Origin: Thermoleophilum album
Lineage (GTDB): Bacteria > Actinomycetota > Thermoleophilia > Solirubrobacterales > Thermoleophilaceae
Assembly: GCF_900108055.1 (NCBI RefSeq)
Contig: NZ_FNWJ01000001.1
Coordinates: 434,001 to 498,000, forward strand
Direction: 5' to 3'
Length of the DNA: 64,000 nucleotides
Within the stretch, counting starts at the first letter, position 1. The number at the start of each line of letters is the position of its first letter. The notes below the pieces were generated by a model. It was not told the origin of the DNA. It saw only the letters and a list, made by a program, of their open reading frames with translations, and made no database searches. Below are positions 49,992 through 60,306 of the stretch, piece after piece. The position numbers and the translations under genes are program-made.

Positions 49992-52681
49992 TGGCGAGAC
50001 CCGAGCGGCGCGAGGTCACCTTCGAGATCGACGGGCGCGAGGTCCGGGCGCCCGAGGGCACGATGCTGGTCGACGCTGCCCGCATGGGCGACGTCGAGAT
50101 TCCTTACTTCTGCTACGAGCCGAAACTCGGCCAGCCGGTCGGTGCCTGCCGCATGTGCCTGGTGCAGATCGAGGGCATGCCAAAGCTGCAGACGGCGTGC
50201 TCGACACCGGTCAAAGAGGGAATGGTCGTGACGACCGTTTCGCCGGAGGTCAAGCAGGCGCAGAACGCGGTCGTCGAGTTTCTACTCGCCAACCACCCGC
50301 TCGACTGCCCGGTCTGCGACAAGGGTGGCGAGTGCCCGCTGCAAGACATCTCCTACGGCTGGGGTCCGGGAAGCTCGCGCTTCACCGAACCAAAACGCCA
50401 CTTCAAGAAACCGATCGAGCTTTCGCCGCTGATCGCGATCGACCGCGAGCGCTGCATCCTCTGCTACCGCTGCGTCCGCTTTTCACAGGAGGTCTCGGAA
50501 GATCACCAGCTGGTCTTTCTCGAGCGCGGCGACCGCACGTTCGTCGGGACCGCCGACGGTTCGCACTACATCGCGCCGTTCAGCGGCAACGTGATCGAGC
50601 TCTGCCCGGTCGGTGCGCTGACTTCGATCCCTTACCGCTTCCGCGCAAGGCCCTGGGACGTCGAGGAGGACGGCACCGTCTGCACGCTCTGCCCGAGCCA
50701 ATGCAACGTGCGCCTGACGATCCGTGACGATCGCCGCGTACTGCGTGTGCTGGCCCGCGACAACCCGGCCGTCGACGACGGCTGGCTGTGCGACCGCGGG
50801 CGCTTTGGCTACCAGGCGTTCCACAGTCGCGAACGCATCGTCCGACCGCTGGTGCGGGAGGGAACGGAACTCGTCGAGACCTCGTGGCCACGAGCGCTGG
50901 AAGCAGCCGCCGAGATCCTCGGGCGGGCCGGCACCAAGGCAGCAGCCCTGGTAGGCGGCTCCGCAACCAACGAAGAGGGCTATCTCGTGCAACGCTTGCT
51001 GCGCGAGGCGCTTGGGTCGCCACACATCGACTCGCGTCCTGCACCCGCGCCCGATCCCGAACTCCTACGGGCCTGCGCCCGGCCCGAGCTGGCAGCCACC
51101 GTCGCCGACATCGATCACGCCGACGCAGTGCTCGTGATCGGCTGCGAGCCGGTCGACGAGATGCCGATCCTCGACCTGCGCATCCGCAAGGCCGTTCGTC
51201 GCCACGGCACCAAGCTCTTGTTGATGACGCCGGCACCCTCGCGCCTCGACCCGCTCGCCCGCGTGGCGGTTCGCTACTTGCCGGGAGCGACCAGCGCCGC
51301 GATCGAGGCACTGCTCGCAGCGCTCGGCGAGGAGCAAGGGCCGGCGCCCGGTCTCTCCGCCCTGTGCGCGCAAGCAGGGCTCGTTCGCGGCGTGCGTCCG
51401 GGACCGCCGCTCGATGTGCGCTTCAACGGTGCGGCGGCGCGGCCGCTCGATCCGGAGCAGCCAGAGCGCGCAGCCGAGCACCCCGAAGAGCTCCTTGAAG
51501 CGCTCGCCGCACAGCTCCGCGCGGCAGGCGACGTGGTCGTGATCGTTGGCGAGCGAGCCCTCGTCGCCGGCGGCGAGGAAAGTCGAGCCCGCCGGGCTCT
51601 TCTCGCTCTGCTCCGGCGCCTTGGCGTCGGCGAGCAGACTGGCGCACGCCTGATCGAGGTTCCTTTCGGTGCGAACGGTCGCGGCCTCCGCGAGGTCGGC
51701 TGCCTACCGGGGCTGGCGCCGGGGTTGCAAAACGCCAGCTCACGTGGGCACGCCTGGGTCGACTTGCCCGCTGCGCTCGCAGCTGGCGAGGTGTCGGCGC
51801 TGCTTTTGTACGACAGCGACCCCCTGCGTGGCTGCGGCGACCGGATCGCCTGGGAGCGCGCGCTGCGCGCTCGCTCCGCGGGCGTTGTCGCGTTCGCGCG
51901 CTTCCGCGACGAAGTGGTGGAGCGCTACGCCCAGGTGGTGCTGCCCGCCGAGGTCTACGCGGAGAAGGACGGGACGGTCGTGCACCCCGATGGGCGGCTT
52001 CAGCGCGTACGGCAGGCAATCGCCCGCGCCGGCGAGGTGCGCTCCGGTCTGCGCGTACTGTGCGAACTGGCGCGCAAGCTCGGGGCCGATTTCGGCGAGG
52101 GGCTGCTGTCGAGCGAAGTGACAGCCCAGGTCGCCGCGGCGGTTCCCTTCTACGCCGGCGCTAACGCCGCTCGGATCGGTGGCAAGGGCATCCGTTGGCA
52201 AGAGCTGGCGGGCGCCGCCGCCCCCACTGCCGACGCTCCGCCCGCCGACGCGCCCCAGGCGCCTGCCCCGGCTGAGCACGCCGACGGCGCCGCCGGCGCG
52301 CCTGCTGGTGTCATCCAGGTAGCAGCGCAGCCGGCGCTGTGGGCTTGCGAGGAGACCCGGCGGGCTCCGGCCCTGCGGTTCTTGAGGCCCCGTCAGCGGC
52401 TCGCGATGTCCCCCGCCGACGCAAAACAGTGGAGCCTCGCGAACGGCGACCTGGTGCGTCTGCGGGTCGGCGACCACCAACTCGTGTGCGAGCTGGCGGT
52501 GCGCAGCGCGGTGCCGGCCGGGCGTGCGTTCCTGATCGAGGGGCTCGGGGCCGAGGGCGCAGAGGCGCTGCTGGGCGGGGCCGCTATGCGGGCGTGCTCG
52601 ATCGAACGGCTAGGACGCGCAGCGAAAGTGGCGGCGTCGGGCAACGGCCGCGTCGAGGCCTCCTCCCGACCGCGGAGGTGA
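49991..52681 (+). CDS. nuoG: NADH-quinone oxidoreductase subunit G
   Basis: 896 residues. The N-terminal part has N1b (CYEPKLGQPVGACRMC), N5 (HPLDCPVCDKGGEC, with His ligand) and N4 (CILCYRCVRFS). The CTLCPSQC plus later WLCDRG set matches an N7-type fourth cluster, as in E. coli and Thermus. The middle is a molybdopterin-oxidoreductase-like fold, and the C-terminal region (MSPADAKQWSLANGDLVRL) is the formate-dehydrogenase-like tail, separated by an Ala/Pro-rich linker around residues 740-775. Start GTG 49991. Confidence 0.94.
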   Translation: MARPERREVTFEIDGREVRAPEGTMLVDAARMGDVEIPYFCYEPKLGQPVGACRMCLVQIEGMPKLQTACSTPVKEGMVVTTVSPEVKQAQNAVVEFLLANHPLDCPVCDKGGECPLQDISYGWGPGSSRFTEPKRHFKKPIELSPLIAIDRERCILCYRCVRFSQEVSEDHQLVFLERGDRTFVGTADGSHYIAPFSGNVIELCPVGALTSIPYRFRARPWDVEEDGTVCTLCPSQCNVRLTIRDDRRVLRVLARDNPAVDDGWLCDRGRFGYQAFHSRERIVRPLVREGTELVETSWPRALEAAAEILGRAGTKAAALVGGSATNEEGYLVQRLLREALGSPHIDSRPAPAPDPELLRACARPELAATVADIDHADAVLVIGCEPVDEMPILDLRIRKAVRRHGTKLLLMTPAPSRLDPLARVAVRYLPGATSAAIEALLAALGEEQGPAPGLSALCAQAGLVRGVRPGPPLDVRFNGAAARPLDPEQPERAAEHPEELLEALAAQLRAAGDVVVIVGERALVAGGEESRARRALLALLRRLGVGEQTGARLIEVPFGANGRGLREVGCLPGLAPGLQNASSRGHAWVDLPAALAAGEVSALLLYDSDPLRGCGDRIAWERALRARSAGVVAFARFRDEVVERYAQVVLPAEVYAEKDGTVVHPDGRLQRVRQAIARAGEVRSGLRVLCELARKLGADFGEGLLSSEVTAQVAAAVPFYAGANAARIGGKGIRWQELAGAAAPTADAPPADAPQAPAPAEHADGAAGAPAGVIQVAAQPALWACEETRRAPALRFLRPRQRLAMSPADAKQWSLANGDLVRLRVGDHQLVCELAVRSAVPAGRAFLIEGLGAEGAEALLGGAAMRACSIERLGRAAKVAASGNGRVEASSRPRR

Positions 52682-52682
52682 C

Positions 52683-53669
52683 GTGGTGATCGAGACCGTC
52701 GCCGTGCAGATCGCCAAGTCGCTTGTGATCTTCCTCTTCGTGCTCCAAGTGGTGCCGCTCGTGCTGCTGGTGGAGCGCAAACTGCTGGGTCGTTTCCAGT
52801 CCCGCTTCGGACCGAATCGGGTGGGGCCCTTCGGGCTCCTACAGCCGCTCGCCGACGTGCTCAAGCTGATCTCCAAAGAGCAGTCCGCGCCCGCCACCGC
52901 GGTGCCCTGGCTGATGGCGCTCGCACCCGTGATCTCGATCACTTGTGCCGTCGCGACGCTTGCGATCATCCCCTTCGGGCCGTTCAACGCTTGGGGCGGC
53001 GAGTTCGGCCTGTACGGGATCGACGTGCCGATCGGCCTGCTTTGGTTCTTCGCCTTCGGCTCGCTGTCCTTCTACGCGTTCCTGCTCGGTGGTTGGGCGT
53101 CGGGGTCGAAGTACTCCTTCCTCGGTGCGATGCGGTCGGCCGCGCAGCTGATCTCCTATGAAGTGGCGCTCGTCCTCTCCCTCGTAGGCGTGGCGATGAC
53201 CGCGGGCTCCCTGTCGCTGGTCGACATCGTTGAGGCACAGCGCGACATGTGGTTCGTGGTGCCCCAGATCGTCGGCTTTTTGGTCTTCCTGGTGGCAGCC
53301 TTCGCGGAGACGGCGCGAGCACCGTTCGACCTGCCGGAAGCCGATGCCGAGATCGTCGCCGGCTACAACACCGAGTACGGCGGCATGCGCTTCGGCTCCT
53401 TCTTCATGGCCGAGTACATCGAGGTGATCGCCGTCTCCGGGGTTGCCGTTGCCTGCTTCCTCGGTGGCTGGCACGGACCCGGCCCGATCGCTCTAGCGCC
53501 GCTCTGGGTGGTGGTGAAGATGGCGGCCTTTGTTCTCCTTTTCATCTGGGTTCGGGCTACGCTGCCGCGGCTCCGCTACGACCAGCTGATGTCGTTCGGC
53601 TGGAAGGTGCTGCTGCCGCTGGCGACCGCCAACGTCGTGGTCACCGCAACGGTGCTGGCCCTGACCTGA
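52683..53669 (+). CDS. nuoH: NADH-quinone oxidoreductase subunit H
   Basis: 328 residues and eight membrane helices at the junction of peripheral and membrane arms. It has [20 protein letters not shown], the [11 protein letters not shown] segment, [20 protein letters not shown] and [15 protein letters not shown], all part of the quinone chamber. GTG at 52683 follows nuoG by 1 bp. Confidence 0.96.
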   Translation: MVIETVAVQIAKSLVIFLFVLQVVPLVLLVERKLLGRFQSRFGPNRVGPFGLLQPLADVLKLISKEQSAPATAVPWLMALAPVISITCAVATLAIIPFGPFNAWGGEFGLYGIDVPIGLLWFFAFGSLSFYAFLLGGWASGSKYSFLGAMRSAAQLISYEVALVLSLVGVAMTAGSLSLVDIVEAQRDMWFVVPQIVGFLVFLVAAFAETARAPFDLPEADAEIVAGYNTEYGGMRFGSFFMAEYIEVIAVSGVAVACFLGGWHGPGPIALAPLWVVVKMAAFVLLFIWVRATLPRLRYDQLMSFGWKVLLPLATANVVVTATVLALT

Positions 53670-53689
53670 GCACCCAAAACAGTCAAGCG

Positions 53690-54223
53690 ATGCCTTACCC
53701 ACCGACAGACGACGTGATCGAAGTCCAGCGCGGGCCCGAGCCGGGCGGGCTGGGCGGGGCCTGGCGCGTCTTCGCAGCGACCCTGCGCGGCCTGCGTACC
53801 ACGCTCGCGCGAGTCGCCGAGGGTCCGGTGACGATCCAGTATCCGGAGCAGAAGACGCCCGTCTACCCGCGCTTCCGCGGGCGCCACAAGCTCCACCGGT
53901 TCGAGGACACCGGGCTTGAGAAGTGCGTCGGCTGCTCGCTCTGCGCGGCGGCCTGCCCGGCCGAGTGCATCCGCGTGGTCGCGGCCGAGAACGACCCGGA
54001 TAACCCGGTGTCGGCGGGAGAGCGCTACGCCGCCGTCTACGAGATCAACATGACGCGCTGCATCTTCTGCGGTTACTGCGAGCTCGCCTGCCCGTTCGAC
54101 GCGATCACGATGGGCAACGACTACGAGCTCGCCGATTACAGCCGCTCGGACCTGATCTTCACGAAGGAGATGCTGCTCGCGGATCCGCCCGAGCACACGC
54201 CGCTACGTCGCGAGGGGGAGTAG
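53690..54223 (+). CDS. nuoI: NADH-quinone oxidoreductase subunit I
   Basis: 177 residues with two [4Fe-4S] motifs, [12 protein letters not shown] and [12 protein letters not shown] (clusters N6a and N6b), and a C-terminal [13 protein letters not shown]. The N-terminal 60 residues form an amphipathic region ([16 protein letters not shown]). ATG at 53690, 20 bp after nuoH. Confidence 0.95.
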   Translation: MPYPPTDDVIEVQRGPEPGGLGGAWRVFAATLRGLRTTLARVAEGPVTIQYPEQKTPVYPRFRGRHKLHRFEDTGLEKCVGCSLCAAACPAECIRVVAAENDPDNPVSAGERYAAVYEINMTRCIFCGYCELACPFDAITMGNDYELADYSRSDLIFTKEMLLADPPEHTPLRREGE

Positions 54224-54227
54224 CGAG

Positions 54228-54848
54228 GTGCTGGCGGAACAGATCCTCTTTTTCCTCGCCGCCGCCGTCGCACTGGGGGGCGCACTGGGAGTCGTCGCCG
54301 CGCGCAATCCCTTCTACAGCGTCCTCAGTCTGGTCGTCCACCTGATCGCGCTGGCCGTGCTCTTCCTGCTGTTGCGGGCGCAGTTCGTGGCCGCCGCGCA
54401 GGTCGTCGTGTACGCCGGCGCGGTCGTCGTCATGTACCTCTTCGTGGTCGCCTACGTCGGCGGCGAGGCCGAGCGGATCGGCGAGGAACGAACGCCCATC
54501 GTGACGTCGCTGGCGCCCCTCTTCGCGGCCGCCCTGTTCATCGAGCTGTTGATCGCGATCGCTGGCTCCGGGCTCGCTGGGCTCGACACGAACGGGCCTC
54601 GCACCGGCCTCGGTTTCGGCGGGCCGGGCGAGATCGGCGAGCTCTTGCTCGAGCGCTTCCTGCTGCCATTTGAAGCGGTGAGCCTCGTGCTCCTTGCGGC
54701 GGCAGTCGGCGCCGTCGTGCTGGCGCGCCGGCGTCGCGGGCTCGAAGACCTCGAGCAGGAGCTCCGAGCCGAGCCCGTGGTCGAGTCCGACAGCGGCGCT
54801 TTTCGCCTCGGACCACTCGCGCGCGCGGGGGTGCACGGTGGCTGGTAA
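54228..54848 (+). CDS. nuoJ: NADH-quinone oxidoreductase subunit J
   Basis: 206 residues, five membrane helices: NPFYSVLSLVVHLIALAVLF, QVVVYAGAVVVMYLFVV (the unusual pi-helix segment in TM3) and AVSLVLLAAAVGAVVLARR at the end. Part of the membrane arm next to NuoK. GTG start at 54228, 4 bp after nuoI. Confidence 0.93.
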   Translation: MLAEQILFFLAAAVALGGALGVVAARNPFYSVLSLVVHLIALAVLFLLLRAQFVAAAQVVVYAGAVVVMYLFVVAYVGGEAERIGEERTPIVTSLAPLFAAALFIELLIAIAGSGLAGLDTNGPRTGLGFGGPGEIGELLLERFLLPFEAVSLVLLAAAVGAVVLARRRRGLEDLEQELRAEPVVESDSGAFRLGPLARAGVHGGW

Positions 54849-54902
54849 CGGCAAAAGCCTCGCTAGCGAGTGCGCGAGCCCTGCGCAGGAGGGAGGGGCG
54901 GC

Positions 54903-55202
54903 GTGAGCATCGGCTGGTATCTAAGCCTCGCCTCACTGCTCTTCGCAATCGGCGCGGGCGGCGTGCTCGTACGGCGCAATCCGCTCGTCGTACTGCTCTG
55001 TCTGGAACTCATGCTGAACGCCGGCAACCTCGCGCTGCTCGCCTTCGCACGGATGTGGGGCGACGGCGCCGGGCAGGTCTTCGCCTTGGTCGTGATGGTG
55101 ATCGCGGCCTGTGAAGTGGTCATCGGGCTTGGCATCGTCGTGGCTATGCACCGCCTGCGCGTACCGATCGACGTCGACGAGTTGAGGGGCCTGCGCGGAT
55201 GA
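54903..55202 (+). CDS. nuoK: NADH-quinone oxidoreductase subunit K
   Basis: 99 residues, three helices, with the conserved Glu of LLCLELMLNAGNLALLA (proton channel) and VIAACEVVIGLGIVVAM. GTG at 54903 has GGAGGGAGG upstream; a GTG at 54870 is unlikely because the extra residues are not hydrophobic. The stop overlaps the nuoL start. Confidence 0.94.
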   Translation: MSIGWYLSLASLLFAIGAGGVLVRRNPLVVLLCLELMLNAGNLALLAFARMWGDGAGQVFALVVMVIAACEVVIGLGIVVAMHRLRVPIDVDELRGLRG

Positions 55203-57208
55203 GCACCACTGCCTGGGGTTGGCTCGTTCTTGCCTGCCCGCTCGCCGGGCTACTGGTCGTGAGCGCTGGCTGGCCGCGCTGGCGCGGGGTGTCCGCGGGG
55301 GTGGTCGCGAGCGCCGCGATCTTGGCGAGCTTCGCGGCCAGCGTGGGAGCACTGCTCGCACTGCTCGACCACGCACCCGAGGCGCGCACCTTTACCGACT
55401 CGCTGTTCACCTACGCCGATGCCAGCGGTGTGCGCGTGGGGATGGAGATCCTCGTCGACCCGCTTTCGGTCTTGATGTGCCTGGTGGTGTCCGGAGTGTC
55501 GTTCCTGATCCACCTCTACTCGGTCGTTTACATGCGCTCCGACCGGGGCTACACGCGTTACTTCGCGTACCTCAACTTCTTCGTCTTCTCAATGCTGCTG
55601 CTGGTGCTTGCCGGCAACCTCGTACTGTTGATCGTCGGTTGGGCGTTCGTCGGCGCCGCCTCGTACCTCTTGATCTCCTTCTGGTATCGGCGTCGTACGG
55701 CTACCGCTGCTGGCGCTGAGGCGTTCGTGATCAACGTGATCGGCGATGTCGGCCTGGTGTTGGGCGCCTTCCTGCTCTTCGATCGCACCGGTGTACTCGA
55801 CTGGCAAGGCCTCTTCGAGCACGTCGGGAGCGATTTCGTGCGCAACGAGGGCACGCTCGTGGCGGCCTGTCTTCTGCTGCTGCTGGGCGCCTTCGCGAAG
55901 TCGGCGCAGCTGCCCCTCCACACCTGGCTACCGAATGCGATGGAGGGTCCCACGCCGGTCTCGGCGCTAATCCACGCGGCGACGATGGTGACCGCCGGTG
56001 TCTACCTGATCGCCCGCGCCCACCCGATCTTCGAACTGGCCCCCACCGCCAGCGACGTGGCGGCAGTCGTCGGCACCTTGACGCTTCTGTTCGCTGCCTC
56101 GGTGGCGCTCGCGGTGACCGACCTCAAACGGATCATCGCCTACTCGACGATGTCGCAGATCGGCTACATGATCCTCGGCGTCTCGGTCGCTGCCTACGGT
56201 GCGGGGCTCTTTCACCTCGTAACGCATGCCTTCTTTAAGGCCCTGCTGTTCATGGCTGCCGGTTCGGTGATCGGTGCCATGGGGGGCATTCAGGACATCG
56301 ACCGCATGGGTGGACTGCGCCGCGCGATGCCCTTCACTTACGCCTGCTTCGTGGCGGGCGCAGTCGCTCTCGCCGGACTACCGCTGACCAGCGGCTTCTT
56401 CTCCAAGGACGCGATCCTCGCCGCGACCTTCGAGCGGGGCGGTGGCTACACGTTGCTCGGAATCCTCGGTTATGGCGCCGCTCTTTTGACCGCGATCTAC
56501 GCCTTCCGCATGGTGTTCAGGGTCTTTCACGGTCGACCGGTGCCCGAAGCGCAGGCCCTCGAACGCGGCGAGCTCGCGCACCATGAGCCACACAACCCGC
56601 TAACCGGGGAGCCGGAGGACAACGACGTCGGCTACCCGGGTCCCGAGCATCACGTTGCCGAGCGCTCGCTCGCGATGAAGGCCGCGATGGCGCCGCTCGC
56701 GGTGCTTTCGCTGGTGGCAGGTGCACTGCAAATCCCGGGAGTGACGCACGTCATCGACACCTTCCTGGAACCGACCTTCCGCGACTCGGCTCTCAACGAT
56801 CTGCGACCGGCGCCCGGCGAGGAGTGGCTCGGCCTGGCGCTCGGTGCGGCGATCGCGCTCACCGGGCTGTGGCTCGCCCACCGAGCATGGGTCGCGCGGC
56901 CCGATTTGCCGACGCGGCTCCGTAGCCGCTTCGGCTTGCTGCACCGCGCACTAGTCGAGCGCTGGTACTTCGACCGCGCCTATCAGCTCGTTTTCGTTGA
57001 AGGCACGCAGCGACTGGCCGCGAGCGCTCGGCGCTTCATCGAGCAACCGGTGGTCGAGGGCGCCCTGGTGGGCGGCACGGTGGCACTGGTGCGCGCCGGT
57101 TCCGCCGTCGTGCGTGCCGCTCAAAGCGGCTTCGTTCGCGCCTACGCGTTCGGTGTCGTCGGCGGCGTGCTGGTGGCACTGCTCTGGTTCCTCGCGAGAT
57201 CGACCTAG
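55199..57208 (+). CDS. nuoL: NADH-quinone oxidoreductase subunit L
   Basis: 669 residues, the distal antiporter-like pump subunit with about sixteen helices. It has SFLIHLYSVVYM, GAFAKSAQLPLHTWLPNAMEGPTPVSALIH (in part; Lys and Glu pumping residues), LKRIIAYSTMSQIGYM and AFFKALLFMAAGSV, and a C-terminal amphipathic lateral helix region (RWYFDRAYQLV). Overlaps nuoK as ATGA. Confidence 0.96.
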   Translation: MSTTAWGWLVLACPLAGLLVVSAGWPRWRGVSAGVVASAAILASFAASVGALLALLDHAPEARTFTDSLFTYADASGVRVGMEILVDPLSVLMCLVVSGVSFLIHLYSVVYMRSDRGYTRYFAYLNFFVFSMLLLVLAGNLVLLIVGWAFVGAASYLLISFWYRRRTATAAGAEAFVINVIGDVGLVLGAFLLFDRTGVLDWQGLFEHVGSDFVRNEGTLVAACLLLLLGAFAKSAQLPLHTWLPNAMEGPTPVSALIHAATMVTAGVYLIARAHPIFELAPTASDVAAVVGTLTLLFAASVALAVTDLKRIIAYSTMSQIGYMILGVSVAAYGAGLFHLVTHAFFKALLFMAAGSVIGAMGGIQDIDRMGGLRRAMPFTYACFVAGAVALAGLPLTSGFFSKDAILAATFERGGGYTLLGILGYGAALLTAIYAFRMVFRVFHGRPVPEAQALERGELAHHEPHNPLTGEPEDNDVGYPGPEHHVAERSLAMKAAMAPLAVLSLVAGALQIPGVTHVIDTFLEPTFRDSALNDLRPAPGEEWLGLALGAAIALTGLWLAHRAWVARPDLPTRLRSRFGLLHRALVERWYFDRAYQLVFVEGTQRLAASARRFIEQPVVEGALVGGTVALVRAGSAVVRAAQSGFVRAYAFGVVGGVLVALLWFLARST

Positions 57209-57221
57209 CTCTAGAGACGAG

Positions 57222-58709
57222 ATGCATCTACCGCTCTGGATAACGATCGCCCTGCCCGCTGCCGCGGGACTCGTTGCGGCACTGATCGGGGGACGCCTGG
57301 GCCGCGCGGTCGCGGTCCTCGGCTCGCTTGCCGTCGCGGTCATCGCGCTCGACTACTTCTTCTCCTATCCGTTCGGGTCCGGAAGCCTCAAACACGTCGT
57401 CGACGAGCCCTGGATCCCGCAGCTCGGTGTGCGCTTCCGGCTCGGCCTTGACGGGCTGTCGCTCGCGCTATTCGCGATGACGGCGGTCGCTTGGCTGCCG
57501 GCGACCGTCTGGAGCGTGCTTCACCGCCCCGAGCGCGAGCGCCAATACCTGTTTTTGCTCGGGCTCGGCGAGGCCGCGGTGCTCGGTGCTTTCGCAGCAC
57601 AGGACCTCGCGCTCTTCGTCGTCTTCTTCGACCTCATGCTGCTGCCCTTCTACCTGCTGATCGGCAGCTGGGGAACGGGGCAGCGGGTGCGCGCCACCAC
57701 CTTGTTTGTCGTCTACACGCTGGTCGGCTCGCTGCTGATGCTCGCGGCGGCGATCGCGCTTGCCGTCTTGGCCACGCCGGCGGGCTCTGCCGTGTCTTTC
57801 TCACTGGCGGATCTCGCCAACCGACCGCTCGACGCCGACACCCAAAAGTGGGTCTTCGCGCTGTTCGCGCTCGCCTTCCTGATCAAGGCACCGGCTTTCC
57901 CCTTGCACGCCTGGGCACCGGCGGCCTATCGAGCAGCACCGTGGCCGGTGGCGGCGCTGCTCTCCGCGGTGCTCTCGAAGGTCGGTGTGTACGGCTTCCT
58001 GCGGTTGGCGTTGCCGCTGCTGCCACAGGGGGTCGAAACCTTCCAGGTGGCGATCGTCGTCGTCGCCGTCGCGTCGATCCTCTACGGCTCCGTGATGGCG
58101 CTCATTCAGGACAACGTGCGGCTGGTCGCGGTCTACTCGTCGATCGCCCAGCTCGGTTTCATCACGCTCGGCATCTTTTCGCTCGATCCCAAGGGCGCCC
58201 AGGGGGCGGTTTTCCAGATGGTCAACCACGGCCTGGTGTCGGTCCCGCTGTTCTTGATCCTCGCCGCCGTCGCGGCGCGCGCCGGCGGCTCCGAATCGCT
58301 GCGTGAGCTCGGTGGACTGGCAGTGCGCGCGCCAGTGCTCGCGACGGTCTTCTTGCTGGTGGCTCTGTCGAACCTGGCGATGCCGGGCACCCCGAACTTT
58401 GTGGGCGAACTGTTTGTGCTGTTCGGCGCGCTCGACGGCGTCGCGGTGGCCGGATTCGTGGCGAGCGTCGGCGTCGCGCTGGCGGCCGCCTACACGCTGC
58501 GGCTCTTCCAACGCACGATGCACAACCCACCCGGTCAGGCCGTGACCGCCCGCGAGCTCGGACGCGGCGAGCTCGCCGCGCTGGTTCCGATCGTGGCGGC
58601 GATCGTCGCGCTGGGCGTCTATCCGCAGGCGCTGCTTGGTCGCGCGAAGGCCGCAAGCGCCGCGCCGGTCGCCCAAGTCGTTGGCGCCAGCGAGAGGAGC
58701 ACACGGTGA
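57222..58709 (+). CDS. nuoM: NADH-quinone oxidoreductase subunit M
   Basis: 495 residues, antiporter-like subunit with about fourteen helices: FRLGLDGLSLALFAMTA, LFALAFLIKAPAFPLHAWAP (conserved Lys), VLSKVGVYGFLRL, VAVYSSIAQLGFITLG and FQMVNHGLVS. ATG at 57222, 13 bp after nuoL. Overlaps the nuoN GTG. Confidence 0.95.
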   Translation: MHLPLWITIALPAAAGLVAALIGGRLGRAVAVLGSLAVAVIALDYFFSYPFGSGSLKHVVDEPWIPQLGVRFRLGLDGLSLALFAMTAVAWLPATVWSVLHRPERERQYLFLLGLGEAAVLGAFAAQDLALFVVFFDLMLLPFYLLIGSWGTGQRVRATTLFVVYTLVGSLLMLAAAIALAVLATPAGSAVSFSLADLANRPLDADTQKWVFALFALAFLIKAPAFPLHAWAPAAYRAAPWPVAALLSAVLSKVGVYGFLRLALPLLPQGVETFQVAIVVVAVASILYGSVMALIQDNVRLVAVYSSIAQLGFITLGIFSLDPKGAQGAVFQMVNHGLVSVPLFLILAAVAARAGGSESLRELGGLAVRAPVLATVFLLVALSNLAMPGTPNFVGELFVLFGALDGVAVAGFVASVGVALAAAYTLRLFQRTMHNPPGQAVTARELGRGELAALVPIVAAIVALGVYPQALLGRAKAASAAPVAQVVGASERSTR

Positions 58710-60289
58710 AGGTGCTGCTCCTGCCGATCGTCGCGACCCTCGCGAACGGTCGCTTCGAGGCCCCCGAGATCGACTACGGGGACCTCGCGACGCTTTTTGT
58801 GCCGGTCGGCGGGGCGGTTGTGGTGCTGCTGGTCGCGCTGCTGCGCGGCCGCTTCGTCCGCAACCTGCTCGTTCCCGCCCTCGCTACCGTCACGCTGCTA
58901 GCGACGATCGGCGCGTCGCTTGCAACCTGGCAAGCCGGCCCGCGCGCGCCGACGCTGGCGGGAAGTTTCAAAGCCGACGCGCTGACCCTGGCGGTGGCGT
59001 TGATCAGCTCGGTCGCCGGACTGGTCGCGCTGGCGCTCGCCTCGCCCGCGCCGCCGAGCCCGGCCGCGCGGGCGAGACGCGAGGCTGGTCCCGGCGAGTG
59101 GGCGGCGCTGCTCTTGATCGCGATCGCAGGCATGGTGCTGCTGGCCGGGGCGTCGTCGCTGGTCAGCCTGTTCGTCGGTATCGAGCTGCTGTCGCTGCCT
59201 CTCTACGTGCTCTGCGCAACCGAGCTGCGGCGCCGACGCTCGCTTGAAGCGGGGCTCAAGTACTTGGTAGTCGGGTCGGTCGGTTCGGCGACGCTCCTCT
59301 TCGGCCTCACGTTGATCTACGGTGCGACCGGCGCGACCGAGTTCGCAGCCGTCGCCGATGCCGTTGGGCGACGCGTCGCCAGCGGCGATGCACTGCTTTT
59401 GAGTGGCCTCGGTTTGGTCTTGGCGGGCCTTGCCTTCAAGGCGTCGGTGGCGCCCTTCCACCAGTGGACTCCGGACGTCTACGAGGGCGCACCAACGCCG
59501 GTGACGACCTTCATGTCGGTCGCGACCAAGGCGGCCGCGTTGGTCGTGCTCGCGCGCCTGTTGGGTGAGGCGCTGCCCGCTCTCGAAGACGTCTGGATGC
59601 CGGCGCTCGCGGCCCTCGTGGTGGTGAGCACGCTGGTCGGTAACGTCGGCGCGCTCGGCCAGCGCTCGCTCAAGCGGATGCTCGGCTGGTCCGCGATCGG
59701 GCAAGCCGGGTACATGCTCGTGGGGCTGGCCGCCGGCGGTCGCGTGGGAGTGTCAGCGCTGAGCTTCTATTTGGCGGCCTACGCCCTGATGAACCTCGCC
59801 GCGTTCGCCATCGTCAGCGCCTACGAGGGGCGCGAGGGGCTCGCTGACGACCTCGACACGCTGCGCGGGCTCGGCCGCGAGAACCCGCTGTCGGCTTGGT
59901 CGATGACGATCGCGATGTTGGCGCTCGCGGGCTTCCCCGGGACGGTTGGGTTCGTCGGCAAGTTCACGCTGATCGACGCCGCGGTGAAGGGCGACCGGAC
60001 GTGGCTGGGAATCGTGATCGTGGTCGGGTCGATGATCTCGCTCGGCTACTACCTGCGCGTAGTCGCCACCGTTTGGATGAGTCCGGCTGCGGCCGCGCGT
60101 CCCGATCTGCCCGCTGTCGTCCCCGCTCCGGTCGCCGGCGGTTCGCCCGAGGTCGATCACCGCTCGCCCAAGCTCGCGCTGATCGTGGCAGCCGCCCTCG
60201 CGGCGCTCTGCGTCGCGGCGTTCGCGTGGCCCGAACCGTTGTTCGACCTGGCGCGCGACGCCGGTTCAGCGCTCGCGTTGCCGCGATAG
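58706..60289 (+). CDS. nuoN: NADH-quinone oxidoreductase subunit N
   Basis: 527 residues, antiporter-like subunit with about fourteen helices: EWAALLLIAIAGMVLLAGAS, LGLVLAGLAFKASVAPFHQWTPDVYEGAPTPVT (in part, conserved Lys), LKRMLGWSAIGQAGYMLVG and LAGFPGTVGFVGKFTLI. The last gene of the nuo operon. GTG start at 58706 overlaps the nuoM stop. Confidence 0.95.
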   Translation: MKVLLLPIVATLANGRFEAPEIDYGDLATLFVPVGGAVVVLLVALLRGRFVRNLLVPALATVTLLATIGASLATWQAGPRAPTLAGSFKADALTLAVALISSVAGLVALALASPAPPSPAARARREAGPGEWAALLLIAIAGMVLLAGASSLVSLFVGIELLSLPLYVLCATELRRRRSLEAGLKYLVVGSVGSATLLFGLTLIYGATGATEFAAVADAVGRRVASGDALLLSGLGLVLAGLAFKASVAPFHQWTPDVYEGAPTPVTTFMSVATKAAALVVLARLLGEALPALEDVWMPALAALVVVSTLVGNVGALGQRSLKRMLGWSAIGQAGYMLVGLAAGGRVGVSALSFYLAAYALMNLAAFAIVSAYEGREGLADDLDTLRGLGRENPLSAWSMTIAMLALAGFPGTVGFVGKFTLIDAAVKGDRTWLGIVIVVGSMISLGYYLRVVATVWMSPAAAARPDLPAVVPAPVAGGSPEVDHRSPKLALIVAAALAALCVAAFAWPEPLFDLARDAGSALALPR

Positions 60290-60306
60290 TGAGGTAAATG
60301 GAGCGC

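Noticed and set aside
57801-58676. Minus-strand frame of 291 codons opposite nuoM
   Set aside because: Antisense of membrane helices giving a His/Arg/Gln-rich translation; nuoM is well supported on the plus strand.
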